A DNA stretch of 57,882 nt from Chitinophagaceae bacterium (GTDB lineage: Bacteria > Bacteroidota > Bacteroidia > Chitinophagales > Chitinophagaceae): the NCBI GenBank assembly GCA_014379965.1, contig JACMKU010000045.1, positions 1 to 57,882 on the forward strand. Reading direction: 5' to 3'. This document shows, in pieces, positions 17,895 through 27,402 of this stretch (the stretch's first letter is position 1; every line of letters begins with the position of its first letter). A program made the translations under genes and the position numbers. Under the pieces are notes generated by a model. That model was not told the origin of the DNA. It saw nothing but the letters and a program-made list of their open reading frames with translations, and did no database searches.

Positions 17895-18932
17895 TCACTT
17901 AAAGAACATGATATTATCAAAGTAAAGCGTCTTTCCCGCCTCCTGTATTTGGAACGTCACGTTGTTAATGGACGTGACCCCTGGATAATTGATCGCTAGT
18001 TCGTAGCGGAAATAAGTCCATTTGTTGGCAGGAACGGTAATGACCTTCTGGTTTCCCCAGTTGAGCCAAAACTGTACGTTCTTATCTATATCCGCTCCTT
18101 TTACCCAGAACGAGAAGTATTTGTGGGTCGTAAGTGTGATGGATCCACCATGGCCAAGCTGCATTCCTCCCCAGGTACCCGCGGGATCATAGGCGGCCTT
18201 CAGACTTTTTGTTCCGGTGATGGGGTTCTCCGCAGCGGCTTCGAACGTACCACCCCAACTCCAGTTCTCAAATCCATTAGTGAGTTGCTCAGTAAATACG
18301 GTAAGGGCTCTTGTCACATTGACGAATTCCATATCCGTCGTCCTGTTACCGGACGAGTTAGTGATCTTCAACTTCGCCCTGTCAACCGTGCTTGCCGGCA
18401 TCGAGATGGTCAATTGCTTTCTTGTCTTGGTGATGATCGTCGCTGCATCAGTAGTTCCATCCAGGACTACACTGGTTACATCATCGAGATTATTTCCCGT
18501 AATTGTGACCACCGTGCCCGCCTCGAAATCGGTCGGGAAGGCAGTTGTGATATTTGGAAGTGCTATTACGCTAAATGGAACGACCAGTGTTCTACCCTCA
18601 CTGTTCGTGAAGATCACATTCTGTGGACCACCGAAGGCAGTATCTGGAACACGGAATACAAGGTGGGACTCGGTGTTAAGTGTCGACGTAAATCGGGCAG
18701 GTACATTATTCTTATCGAATACGATTGTGCGAATCTCCCCGATACCTGATCCAGTCAGTGTGATTACCTCACCGCCTGCCGCAGTGTTCGGTGCGATTGT
18801 ACCGGAAGACATATCACCCGCGGCTAACTCTGGGCTGCCATCGGTGTCTTTTGTACAGGACACAAATACGAAAGAAAATGTCAGGAGAAGCAACGAGAGC
18901 TTCGTAATATGTTTGACAATAATTCTTTTCAT
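17895..18932 (-). CDS. IPT/TIG-domain surface glycan-binding lipoprotein
   Basis: The 345-residue lipoprotein (lipobox FVSC, Cys26) has two IPT/TIG immunoglobulin-like domains at about 44-125 and 126-205. A C-terminal beta-sandwich of about 130 residues, rich in Trp (WSWGGTF, TWGGMQLG, FWLNWGN), probably binds the glycan. It follows SusD by 32 bases, the usual place for a SusE/F-type or SGBP protein, although it has no sequence sign of SusE itself. It should sit on the cell surface and hold mannan for the SusCD transporter. Binding specificity is inferred from the neighbouring enzymes. Confidence 0.85.
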   Translation of the reverse strand: MKRIIVKHITKLSLLLLTFSFVFVSCTKDTDGSPELAAGDMSSGTIAPNTAAGGEVITLTGSGIGEIRTIVFDKNNVPARFTSTLNTESHLVFRVPDTAFGGPQNVIFTNSEGRTLVVPFSVIALPNITTAFPTDFEAGTVVTITGNNLDDVTSVVLDGTTDAATIITKTRKQLTISMPASTVDRAKLKITNSSGNRTTDMEFVNVTRALTVFTEQLTNGFENWSWGGTFEAAAENPITGTKSLKAAYDPAGTWGGMQLGHGGSITLTTHKYFSFWVKGADIDKNVQFWLNWGNQKVITVPANKWTYFRYELAINYPGVTSINNVTFQIQEAGKTLYFDNIMFFK

Positions 18933-18964
18933 GTTTTATTTATTTAAAAGTGCTTAAGTAGTTA

Positions 18965-20530
18965 TCAATAGTATGCCACTGCTGGTTGAGCGAGTGCGGG
19001 ATCCTGCAAAATCTCACCCGCGGGTATTGGCAGGTGCATATAATTCTGCGTGAATGTCGCATACGCCGGATTAGTAAAGGTTCCGCGGTTCTGCCCTTCT
19101 ATCATCTGCTTCGCCTTTGCAAATCCCTGCCGCTGGATGTCAAACCAATAATCGCCTTCGAAGGCAAACTCAACCCGACGCTCTTTCAAAATGTCATCGA
19201 GTGTAATGGAAGCCTTGGGAGCAAGACCAGCGCGTGCACGCACCTTATTGAAGGCGGTAAGCGCACTGGCATCCGAAGTAGATGCGGCTGATCCCAATAC
19301 AGCTTCAGCATAGATCAACAATATATCTGCGTAGCGAAGGATCATTGTATTAATGCCGCTGTTCATACCAAGAACGGGTTCACCCCCGAAGGCAGATCCC
19401 GGACCGACCACATATTTTGCAATGTTGGAACGTGTCGTATTCTTCTGTCCACCATCTCCTACCGGTTGGATTGTATCGTATTTATAACCATTCGCCATGA
19501 ATGTATTGTAAGTCGCATTAGCGTTTCGTGGCTTCCATTGAGTATAGCTCCATCCGTGCTCCATGATCGAACCTTTTCGTCTCTTGTCACCCGACTCAAA
19601 TGCGCTTAGGATATCCATGCTAGGTATGTACAACTCCCACATGTTCGCTTCTGAAGTCTGGAGGTTGCCAGGCCCACGGTCTGGATTCTTCTGGTTGCCA
19701 GAGCCCCAGGGATTACCGGTCAACTGGTGTTGAATGGCAAACATTGATTCAATGTTATTATTATTAGCGCTTGAATTAAACATGGCGCCATAGTCAGTGA
19801 AGAGGTCAAACTTGTTGGAATTGATTACCTCCAATGCCTTTGTCTTTGCGCTATCGTAGTCTTTGCGATAGAGATACAATTTTGCCATCATCCCTTTCGC
19901 GGAGTACTTCGTTACCCTGCCAGGAACAGGATCCGTTTCAGGGAGCCCTGCCTCGGCCTTCTTTAATTCTTCGAGTGCGAAGCGCAACACATCTGCTTTG
20001 AAATAACGGGGAATGTTGAAATTTCCTGAAAGGATAGTGCCACCCGGATCGTTGATGATCGGCGCATCACCCCAGATACGTGCAATGTAGAAGTACACCG
20101 TTCCTTTGAAGAAATGGCATTCCGCAATTGCGGGGTCGAGGAACGTTGCATTGCCGCCTTTCGACTTCTTCAATTCCAGTGCATTCATGTACTCGCTCGT
20201 CCAACCACCGATCTTATAGAAGACCTTCCATGCATCTGCTATGCGGACCGATGTAGCGGCATAAGAGAAGTTGAGAAACGGAGGATCGTCATTACCCCCT
20301 GTGTATTCATTACCAGCCATCACATCACCAATCGCATCCATGGCCCTGTTCTCAAAACCTGCCCATGGCAGACCATACAATGTGCTGGTAAGTCCCCTCA
20401 CCTCCTCAGCGGTGTTGTAATAGTTGTCGAGCGTGGTGCTATCCAGCGCGGACCTTTCAGTAAATGTTTTCCGGCAGGATATAAAGACAATCACCGCTAA
20501 CAGTGCGGAAAATCGGAGAATATTTTTCAT
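18965..20530 (-). CDS. SusD/RagB family outer-membrane glycan-binding lipoprotein
   Basis: SusD proteins form the lid of the SusC transporter and capture oligosaccharides. The 521-residue protein starts at the ATG at 20530 (MKNILRFSALLAVIVFISC), which gives a lipobox with Cys19; an upstream frame extension overlaps susC and is rejected. The TPR-like helical core shows ECHFFKGTVYFYIARIWGDAPI and GMMAKLYLYRKDYDSAKTKA-type repeats. The C-terminus has ILKERRVEFAFEGDYWFDIQR, the SusD signature. It lies 28 bases after susC and is co-transcribed. Confidence 0.95.
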   Translation of the reverse strand: MKNILRFSALLAVIVFISCRKTFTERSALDSTTLDNYYNTAEEVRGLTSTLYGLPWAGFENRAMDAIGDVMAGNEYTGGNDDPPFLNFSYAATSVRIADAWKVFYKIGGWTSEYMNALELKKSKGGNATFLDPAIAECHFFKGTVYFYIARIWGDAPIINDPGGTILSGNFNIPRYFKADVLRFALEELKKAEAGLPETDPVPGRVTKYSAKGMMAKLYLYRKDYDSAKTKALEVINSNKFDLFTDYGAMFNSSANNNNIESMFAIQHQLTGNPWGSGNQKNPDRGPGNLQTSEANMWELYIPSMDILSAFESGDKRRKGSIMEHGWSYTQWKPRNANATYNTFMANGYKYDTIQPVGDGGQKNTTRSNIAKYVVGPGSAFGGEPVLGMNSGINTMILRYADILLIYAEAVLGSAASTSDASALTAFNKVRARAGLAPKASITLDDILKERRVEFAFEGDYWFDIQRQGFAKAKQMIEGQNRGTFTNPAYATFTQNYMHLPIPAGEILQDPALAQPAVAYY

Positions 20531-20558
20531 GTCAAGATTTTTTAACTGTACAATAGGA

Positions 20559-23500
20559 TTAAAGTTCAACATTGACACCGATGGTGAAGGTGCGCGGATT
20601 GGGATAGTGTCCCGCATCCACGTTCATCAGCCTGATGTTATTATTAAACGCACCGATCTCAGGATCATATCCGCTATAATCTGTAAACGTGTGAACATTC
20701 TGGACAGAAACATAAAGCCTGGCGTTTGTAATCCTCGCCTTACGCATCAATGCAACCGGCAAACGATAACCAACTGTGATGTTCTGAATTCTCAGGTAGG
20801 AACCATCCTCTACATACCTGTCAGACATATACACGTTGTTCACGTTTGTATTAGTGAAGCGCGGAAGGCTTCCACCTGTGTTCGCATCTGTATAACGATC
20901 CTGCACTGAACGCAACTGGTTATAGAAAGCATTGTCCATCTTTTCAAGCTGCCATCTGAGGAAGTTGAAGATCTTGGCTCCATAGCTACCCTGCAGGAAG
21001 ATCGATGCATCGAAGTTTTTATAGTTGAACGAATTCGTGAGGCCGTAAGTAAATTTCGGCAGCGGGCTTCCGATGAACGTGATATCACTCGCGTCGATCT
21101 TGTTGTCAGGCTTGCCATCGGGCCCACTTACATCCCGGAAGCGAATATCGCCGAGCCATGTGTGAGTTGGATCAACGGAATAGCCGAATTGAGGAAGGCT
21201 ATTATTAAGATCCGCCTGTGTGCGGAATAGGCCGTCTGTCACCAGACCAAAGAAGGAACCCACGGGGTAGCCGGGTTGTGTAAACGATACCGTGTAATTA
21301 TCATAATACAGTTTTCCCGTCAACGCGGCTGTAGAACCCGCAAGCTGATCAAGCTTATTCTTGAACTTAGAGAAAATCACGTTGGTTTTCCATGTAAAAT
21401 CTTTTGTAGTAACGTTATTGCTACTTATGCTCAGATCGATGCCCGTATTAGACATCTGTCCGACATTGATGACTGGTCCTTTCAAATCATCCCATTGGTC
21501 GCCGACCCCGATAAGCCTAGGACCCGTACCAATAATCAACATCTTGGTTGTTGTCTTCTTATATACATCCACCGTGAGGTCGATCCTACCATTGAGGAAG
21601 GAAACATCGAGGCCTCCATTCTTCGTGACAACAGATTCCCACGTCAGATCAGGGTTCGCTGCACCGTAGAGGTAACTGGAATTGCCGAATCCTACAGGGC
21701 CAGGCCAGAAACTGATGACGGAGGTATAAGGGGGATTGGGAGAACCGGAAGGAAGATTCTGATTGCCCACCGATCCATACGCAAGTCGCAATTTGATGTA
21801 GTTGGCTACTGATTTTATTCCCTGTGCGAAGTTCTCGTTACTTACAGTCCATGCGAAGGATGCTCCAGGGAAGTAGCCCCATTTGTTATCACCCAGGAAT
21901 CTAGACGAAGCATCACCTCTTACACTGAGTGAAAGGGAGTACTTATTATCATAGGCATATGTACCACGCGCGAAATAGGATTCGATGGTACCATCGTTCT
22001 TTCCACCGCCAAGTTCCCAGGTGGTCCTGTCACTACTTCCAGCGTTGAGATCAAGAATATTATTCTGGAGATCGACTTTCTTTCCGTTGATGCTTTCCCA
22101 ATAGTTGAATTGTGCTTCATGACCTAGTGTACCCGTGATAGCATGCTTACCGAAGTACTTATTATAGTTAAGATAACTCCTGAAAGCATAGTAGTATCCA
22201 TTGCCGCGGTACTCAAACAGTTGGCTTCGGAGGCTAGTGTTACCGATATTACCTGACAACTGATGAGCAACATTATTGTATAGGCTCAATGAATAGGCGA
22301 ATTCATTTCTGAATGACAGACCTTTTAGTATTTCAATGTCGCCATACAAATTGCCGAACACCTGCGTGCTGGTTGATTTGTTACCTCGGTAGAAACTGCG
22401 CGCGATTGGATTGTCCTGTCCATATTGGAAGCCACCAATATTCTGGCCACCACCCCATGTACCATCAAGATTTTTTACAGGGACCAACGGGCTTTGAACT
22501 GTGCCCCACCAGATGGTTCCTTCTGCGGCGTCGGCCAGGGTTACATTTTGTATGCTCCTTGACGCATTGGCACTCACGCCTACTTTAAGCCAATTCTTCA
22601 ATTGGTGATCGAGGCTGAAGCGTGTGGAATATCTTTTGAAATCAGAACCAATTAGGATACCTGATTGATTGAAATAGTTTGCAGAGAGGTAGTAATTCGT
22701 TTTGTCTTTACCACCGGAGAAGCTAAGCTGATGGCTCTGGATATTTCCATTACGGAACATAGCTCCCTGCCAGTCTGTACCTTCACCAAGGATCGATGGG
22801 TTCTGGAATTCCGCGCTTGGAGTAAGACCGAGCAGAGGCGCAACTTCGTTCTGATATTGGGCGAATTCTCTAAGATTCATGACGTCGAGTTTCTTGAACA
22901 CCTGCTGTTGACCGTAGTAAGTGTCGTAGCTGATCTTACCCTCGCCCGCCTTTCCTTTTTTTGTAGTAATTAATATAACACCGTTCGCGGCTTGCGAACC
23001 GTAGATCGCCTGGGCAGAGGCATCTTTCAATATGTCGATTGATTCGATATCATTTGGATTCAAAGTAGCGAGGAAACTGTTTCCAGTTTGTCCATCGGAA
23101 CCACCGAGACCGGCATATCCTGCGCTGGACTTCGTGTTGCTGGTGAATATTACACCATCGACTACGATCAGTGGATCATTTGCATTGATAGTAGTAATGC
23201 CTCGGATGCGAACTGACACACCGCCTCCAGGCTGTCCACTGTTGCTCGTCACGGTGACACCTGCCACCTTACCCTGTAAGGCCTGGTCAATACCGGCTAC
23301 GGGCAGGTCTTTCAGGTCTTTCGCTTTTACGGATGAGATGGCTGAAGAGACATCTGCACGACGGGCGGTTCCATAGCCGATTACCACCACTTCGCTGAGT
23401 TTCGTGTCGGTTACCTCGAGCGTGCCGACGACGTTAGTGCTACCACTGAGGGAGATCTCGATGGATTTAGCGCCAACATAACTTACAACGAGTGTGCTGA

Positions 23501-23717
23501 CAGATTGAGGAACACTGAGCCTGAAGGCGCCATTGGAATTCGTCGAGACTACATTCTTGTTATCGCCTTTCGGGCTGACATTAGCGAAGGCAAGAGGAGC
23601 GCCATTCTGATCAGATATTACCCCGGAGATAGTTCGGTTTTGAGCGAAAACGGCAGAGGTGGCCGTGAACAATGCAATGATTATTGCGATTGCCCGGAGG
23701 GATCGATTTTTTCTCAT
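20559..23717 (-). CDS. SusC/RagA family TonB-dependent outer-membrane transporter
   Basis: The 1052-residue receptor imports oligosaccharides across the outer membrane using TonB energy. From the ATG at 23717 it has a signal peptide ending at VFAQ. A carboxypeptidase-regulatory-like domain follows (RTISGVISDQNGAPLAFANV). The TonB plug has the family motifs LQGKVAGVTV and VRIRGI..NANDPLIVVDG. The 22-strand barrel ends in an aromatic-rich terminus. There is no N-terminal secretin/STN domain, so anti-sigma control is unlikely, in keeping with a neighbouring AraC regulator. It heads the PUL, 296 bases from the divergent regulator. Confidence 0.96.
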   Translation of the reverse strand: MRKNRSLRAIAIIIALFTATSAVFAQNRTISGVISDQNGAPLAFANVSPKGDNKNVVSTNSNGAFRLSVPQSVSTLVVSYVGAKSIEISLSGSTNVVGTLEVTDTKLSEVVVIGYGTARRADVSSAISSVKAKDLKDLPVAGIDQALQGKVAGVTVTSNSGQPGGGVSVRIRGITTINANDPLIVVDGVIFTSNTKSSAGYAGLGGSDGQTGNSFLATLNPNDIESIDILKDASAQAIYGSQAANGVILITTKKGKAGEGKISYDTYYGQQQVFKKLDVMNLREFAQYQNEVAPLLGLTPSAEFQNPSILGEGTDWQGAMFRNGNIQSHQLSFSGGKDKTNYYLSANYFNQSGILIGSDFKRYSTRFSLDHQLKNWLKVGVSANASRSIQNVTLADAAEGTIWWGTVQSPLVPVKNLDGTWGGGQNIGGFQYGQDNPIARSFYRGNKSTSTQVFGNLYGDIEILKGLSFRNEFAYSLSLYNNVAHQLSGNIGNTSLRSQLFEYRGNGYYYAFRSYLNYNKYFGKHAITGTLGHEAQFNYWESINGKKVDLQNNILDLNAGSSDRTTWELGGGKNDGTIESYFARGTYAYDNKYSLSLSVRGDASSRFLGDNKWGYFPGASFAWTVSNENFAQGIKSVANYIKLRLAYGSVGNQNLPSGSPNPPYTSVISFWPGPVGFGNSSYLYGAANPDLTWESVVTKNGGLDVSFLNGRIDLTVDVYKKTTTKMLIIGTGPRLIGVGDQWDDLKGPVINVGQMSNTGIDLSISSNNVTTKDFTWKTNVIFSKFKNKLDQLAGSTAALTGKLYYDNYTVSFTQPGYPVGSFFGLVTDGLFRTQADLNNSLPQFGYSVDPTHTWLGDIRFRDVSGPDGKPDNKIDASDITFIGSPLPKFTYGLTNSFNYKNFDASIFLQGSYGAKIFNFLRWQLEKMDNAFYNQLRSVQDRYTDANTGGSLPRFTNTNVNNVYMSDRYVEDGSYLRIQNITVGYRLPVALMRKARITNARLYVSVQNVHTFTDYSGYDPEIGAFNNNIRLMNVDAGHYPNPRTFTIGVNVEL

Positions 23718-23735
23718 ATAGCAACTTTGTTTCAC

Positions 23736-23764
23736 CAAAAGTAAATTAAATGACCACCCTCAAA
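23736..23764 (-). promoter_or_regulatory. Predicted Bacteroidetes-type promoter of susC
   Basis: Read on the minus strand, TTTG (23764-23761) is followed after 17 bases by TACTTTTG (23743-23736), an exact TAnnTTTG -7 box. The start of transcription would be near 23731, leaving a leader of about 15 bases before the ATG. A candidate activator site lies 4 bases upstream of the -33 box. Confidence 0.6.
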
Positions 23765-23768
23765 CTAG

Positions 23769-23780
23769 TACTATTTTATC
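23769..23780. promoter_or_regulatory. Candidate AraC-regulator operator next to the susC promoter
   Basis: TACTATTTTATC here is identical to 23968-23979 in front of the regulator gene. It lies directly upstream of the predicted susC -33 box, the usual place for an activator that touches RNA polymerase. Function is inferred from the repeat and its position. Confidence 0.5.
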
Positions 23781-23967
23781 AATTCATAATGCTGTATGGC
23801 TGACGTGGCCATGCCGTTTCATACGCCTGCATCTTGCTGTTTCAACATTTTCCATGATGAAAATAGGACGTAAGTAAAGCCCCTCATACAGAATTTCTAT
23901 CCAGCTTTTACAAATTTCGCGACCTCAAATGAAGCCTTTTACATCCGCGTTTGACTTAAAATAATAA

Positions 23968-23999
23968 TACTATTTTATCTAAATTGTTATAATTTTATC
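23968..23999. promoter_or_regulatory. Tandem operator-like repeats before the AraC regulator
   Basis: TACTATTTTATC (23968-23979) and TATAATTTTATC (23988-23999) differ at two bases and are 20 bp apart start to start, close to two helical turns. This is the spacing expected for the two HTH units or two monomers of an AraC-family protein. They begin 46 and 26 bases before the regulator's ATG, so autoregulation is plausible. Confidence 0.5.
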
Positions 24000-24013
24000 C
24001 AGTAATAAGTGTC

Positions 24014-24895
24014 ATGCAAACAAATATTTTACGAGAGATCACACCGCTGACGAGTAGCGACTGTTTTACCATTTTTACCCGCGTGAAATCTGAGTTCGAT
24101 TTCCCGCTTCATTGTCATGAAGAATTAGAACTGAATTTTATTCTTAATGCCAAAGGTGCGAAGCGTGTGGTCGGAGATCATATCTCCGAGATAGACGATG
24201 CGGAGCTTGTACTCGTCGGCTCAAACCTTCCACATGTATGGCAAACACACAAGTGCAAGAGCAAGGAAATCCGCGAGGTCACTATCCAATTTCACAAAGA
24301 CCTGTTTGACGAGAAATTTTTAAGGAGAAATCAATTAAGCTTCATTAGAACAATGTTGGAGCGGTCGGCCAGGGGAATTCTGTTTTCGCGACAGACGATC
24401 GAACAGATAACACCAAGGCTCATTGCACTTAGCCAGAAGCAAGGCTTCGATTCGGTACTGGAGTTGCTTTCTATCTTACATGATCTTTCAGTGTCGCGCA
24501 ACATGCACAGCCTGTCTGATGCTGGTTTCAGTAACAATATAGAATTCTCTTATAATAGCAGGCGCATTGCGAAGGCGGTGGATTATATGAATCAGAATTT
24601 TCAAAAGACAATTACGTTATCCGAGGTAGCCAAGCTGGCGAATATGACGGATGTCTCTTTTAGCCGGTTCTTCAAGACACGGACCGGCATTACTTTTATG
24701 GATAGCTTACTCGAGACCAGGTTGGGGCATGCCTCGCGCCTGTTAATTGATACCACACAATCTGTATCTGAGGTCGCTTACAATTGCGGATTCAACAACA
24801 TATCCAATTTCAACCGCCTTTTTAAGAAGAAAAAGGGTTGTACTCCCAAAGAGTTTAGGGAAAACTACAGCTATGGAAACCGCGTGTTTATCTGA
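24014..24895 (+). CDS. AraC-family transcriptional regulator of the mannan PUL
   Basis: The 293-residue protein has an N-terminal cupin-like sensing domain (FPLHCHEELELNFILNAKG at about 30-48). The C-terminal double helix-turn-helix at about 185-285 is shown by LSEVAKLANMTDVSFSRFF and VSEVAYNCGFNNISNFNRLF. It is divergent from susC with 296 bases between, and it lacks a receiver or membrane domain. It is therefore probably a one-component sensor of a released sugar such as mannobiose. Repeats TACTATTTTATC on both sides of the shared intergenic region are candidate binding sites. Its stop is 12 bases from that of the convergent methyltransferase. Confidence 0.92.
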   Translation: MQTNILREITPLTSSDCFTIFTRVKSEFDFPLHCHEELELNFILNAKGAKRVVGDHISEIDDAELVLVGSNLPHVWQTHKCKSKEIREVTIQFHKDLFDEKFLRRNQLSFIRTMLERSARGILFSRQTIEQITPRLIALSQKQGFDSVLELLSILHDLSVSRNMHSLSDAGFSNNIEFSYNSRRIAKAVDYMNQNFQKTITLSEVAKLANMTDVSFSRFFKTRTGITFMDSLLETRLGHASRLLIDTTQSVSEVAYNCGFNNISNFNRLFKKKKGCTPKEFRENYSYGNRVFI

Positions 24896-24907
24896 AGAGA
24901 GCGCTCG

Positions 24908-25579
24908 TTATTCTGGGAATCGATACATGGTGATGGACTTCTTCATGCCCATGAAATACTCCCTATAGACCTTTCCATCCGGGAACATCTCCTTCATTTC
25001 GGCTTCGGTGATGAGGTTGATCTCGCTTACCAGGTGTTCAGCAGCCGCCCTGTTGGGAATCTTTTTGTAGTGACCCAAGTCGAACTTGCGCGTCAACCAA
25101 ACTCTCGTGCTGAATGGCAGCCATTGAAAGGCCGGGAATAACCAGTGTGGTTCTATTGGGAAGTAATAATTCGGCGTCTGGATGTAATAGTATTTTCCAA
25201 CCCTGGCAGCTTCTTTCGCCATCTTCCTATGGTTGCCTTTCTCGTAAAGGTGTTCTATCACTGAGTTTGAAAAGACAATGTCGAATTCATGGTCCTTATA
25301 TTCGGAAAGATCGGTAGCATTGCCCTTCACACTCCTGACATTGGGACTTTTGGTTTCCTTCTGTTCGAGGTTCAAAAGAGTGATATGAATATCATGAGTA
25401 CCCAGGTAGTTCATACGCTCCCAATAAATTTCGAGTCCTCCAATATCGAGAATGCGAATAGGTCTGTCCGTAGTCTTAACCCTGTTCAACAGTTCCAGGA
25501 AGAATTTGAATCTTTTCTCCCTAAACCTTTGGTTGACTGAATTCTTGTATACAGGGTTCAAGTAGGTGCTCGATGCCAT
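24908..25579 (-). CDS. Class I SAM-dependent methyltransferase
   Basis: The 223-residue protein has the Rossmann motif I RILDIGG (42-48). A motif IV-like segment follows (FDIVFSNSVIEHL, near 99-111), typical of methyltransferase type 11. After it comes an unusual Trp/Pro/Phe-rich stretch (PHWLFPAFQWLPF). No signal peptide is present. It ends 12 bases from the AraC regulator and begins 71 bases beyond the pectate-lyase-like gene, so it is probably not part of the PUL function. The substrate cannot be told; similar proteins sit near glycan or polysaccharide modification genes. Confidence 0.8.
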   Translation of the reverse strand: MASSTYLNPVYKNSVNQRFREKRFKFFLELLNRVKTTDRPIRILDIGGLEIYWERMNYLGTHDIHITLLNLEQKETKSPNVRSVKGNATDLSEYKDHEFDIVFSNSVIEHLYEKGNHRKMAKEAARVGKYYYIQTPNYYFPIEPHWLFPAFQWLPFSTRVWLTRKFDLGHYKKIPNRAAAEHLVSEINLITEAEMKEMFPDGKVYREYFMGMKKSITMYRFPE

Positions 25580-25650
25580 AGTTTTGGTTATGTTTATTTT
25601 TTATAATAATCTTCAGTTCGGCCGGATCTAGCGTTAAATATACAAAAGAA

Positions 25651-27045
25651 TTATCCCCTTCCAAACCTCACGGTCAGCTTCACGTCGTCTGTAGCAACAG
25701 CGCCCTTATTGTCAGTCACAGTGAGACGAAATACATATGTCCCGTTTACCAGGTTGCGTATATGAACCACTGGAGTTCCCGTTTTGCGCATTTCGAAGGC
25801 CATTGGCCCGCTCACCCAGCTCCAGGCATAATTAGTAATGTTACCATCTGCGTCCTTCCCTTTACCTGTTAACGTTATTCCTTTTGGCGAGTTTAGGAGT
25901 ATGTCTTCTCCAGCGTACGCAAGCGGCTGCTCGTTCCTTTCAGGACAATTAGCAAGCACCACTGACTGCACGAGTGCCGCATCAATCGGATCAAGTGGAC
26001 GCGGACCGGCACCTTCCAATACTTTCCTCGCGGCGGTACATGCATCCTGTATCACAACAGGAGCCGCGCGATAGGCAGCGGTGCGATTGTTTCGTTGATT
26101 GGGATCGATACCCTTGTTGCCACTTACATTACCCGCAACAAACCCTCTTGCGTTCTTGCTATTGTGATTAAGGTCAACGGCATTCGCTTCCTGGTTGCCT
26201 GTGGTATTATAATAGTTGCTTACGATATTTGCGGTTCCACCATAATCTACACCCGTACCATAGCCGAAACCACAACAGGGAGAGGTAGAGGCATTGCCCC
26301 AGTTCCAAATGATATTATTCCTGATGTCCGCCATGAGGTTAGTAGTCTCAAGGTTGTTGACACTATGAACCAGGGGATTTCTTTCACCTGGATATTTACT
26401 CCCTGCTACCACCTGGTCTTCGTTTGCTCTACTATTAAAAAGATTATGGTGAACGCTGATATTTCTCGTGGGGTGGTAAGCTATCAACATCGCGCCCGAC
26501 CAGCCTGGGCGACCACCTCCAATGATGCTGTATTGAACAGTAATATTGTAGGCTCCTTCGGTAATATCGAAATTACCATCTCCACTTCCAGAAACGGACA
26601 CATGGTCGAATACCATATTATAACCGCCGACCACGCTTAGTCCATCGTTGCCTGCGTTCCGAACCCTTATATTCTTTACAATTATGTCGTGACAATCCTT
26701 CTGAAAAGACAGGGCATTGCCATTATTATTATTGTCGATCGTGATCCCCGGCGCAGGCGCAGTGCTACCATCGATGGTCAGGTTACTAACAATGATTTCT
26801 TCAGAACTGTCCCAGCGAAAATTGCTGATGGTGCCGCTCACATCGAAAACAATGGTTCGATTGCTGCCCATCGCCTCGTGCAGTGAGCCGGGACCTTTCG
26901 AATTGAGGTTAGTAACATGAACCACCTTCTTACTCGTGCCACCCTTCGTCCCTGCTCCAAAACCCTCGTATTTCACTGATTGCGCTATTGCCACGGTACC
27001 CGCAAGCAAAATGAATAGAAGGAATAAGTGAACGATGATGCGCAT
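25651..27045 (-). CDS. Secreted pectate-lyase-like beta-helix protein with one PKD domain
   Basis: The 464-residue protein has a signal peptide ending at AIAQ and a right-handed parallel beta-helix. The helix starts YEGFGAGTKGGT, then HVTNLNSKGPGSL and GSNRTIVFDVSGTI, as in family 1 pectate lyases. Rungs such as NAGNDGLSVVGG and NISVHHNLFNSR follow. The last 90 residues are one PKD-like domain. The helix is closely related to that of the next gene upstream (27403-31890), so the two are paralogs. It has no type IX sorting domain. Action on pectin-like uronates is inferred from fold only. Confidence 0.85.
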   Translation of the reverse strand: MRIIVHLFLLFILLAGTVAIAQSVKYEGFGAGTKGGTSKKVVHVTNLNSKGPGSLHEAMGSNRTIVFDVSGTISNFRWDSSEEIIVSNLTIDGSTAPAPGITIDNNNNGNALSFQKDCHDIIVKNIRVRNAGNDGLSVVGGYNMVFDHVSVSGSGDGNFDITEGAYNITVQYSIIGGGRPGWSGAMLIAYHPTRNISVHHNLFNSRANEDQVVAGSKYPGERNPLVHSVNNLETTNLMADIRNNIIWNWGNASTSPCCGFGYGTGVDYGGTANIVSNYYNTTGNQEANAVDLNHNSKNARGFVAGNVSGNKGIDPNQRNNRTAAYRAAPVVIQDACTAARKVLEGAGPRPLDPIDAALVQSVVLANCPERNEQPLAYAGEDILLNSPKGITLTGKGKDADGNITNYAWSWVSGPMAFEMRKTGTPVVHIRNLVNGTYVFRLTVTDNKGAVATDDVKLTVRFGRG

Positions 27046-27284
27046 GGTGGTGAAGAATGAATCAGGATTAGCCTAGCATGCCTGTAAATGGTGCTGGCTG
27101 GTGGTGATTGAAATATATAGAAGTGGAAATAGTTTCCATATCATAGCAGGTGGCTTGGGTTAAAAACAGGACAATTTTAATCAAAAAAATCCGGACTTTC
27201 CCTATAGTATCTTTACGAATAGCCTAAAATTAATCATAGTCAATCGCGCCTTTGACAGGGTCATTCCTTTCTCACCTCTTGTTT

Positions 27285-27395
27285 TTCAACCACATAGGTT
27301 GATAAATTAGATTGGGTTGATTAAAGTGATGTCGCGGTATACTGCGGCTAATCAACTTAAATCAACCCAATCAACTGAGTCAACTATGTGAACTA
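27285..27395. repeat. Word-repeat palindrome C (GTTGATT type) in a 357-base gap
   Basis: GATTGGGTTGATT (27310-27322) is the exact reverse complement of 27360-27372. The arms extend outward with CACATAG words at both ends (left about 27291-27297, right about 27385-27391). It begins 8 bases past the stop codon of the giant PKD protein. The rest of the gap (27046-27284) shows no gene and should hold the promoter of the smaller paralog. Confidence 0.88.
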
Positions 27396-27402
27396 ATTAA
27401 TC

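Noticed and set aside
20531..20617. Longer N-terminus for SusD
   Set aside because: It overlaps susC and lacks a signal; the ATG at 20530 gives a lipoprotein signal directly.
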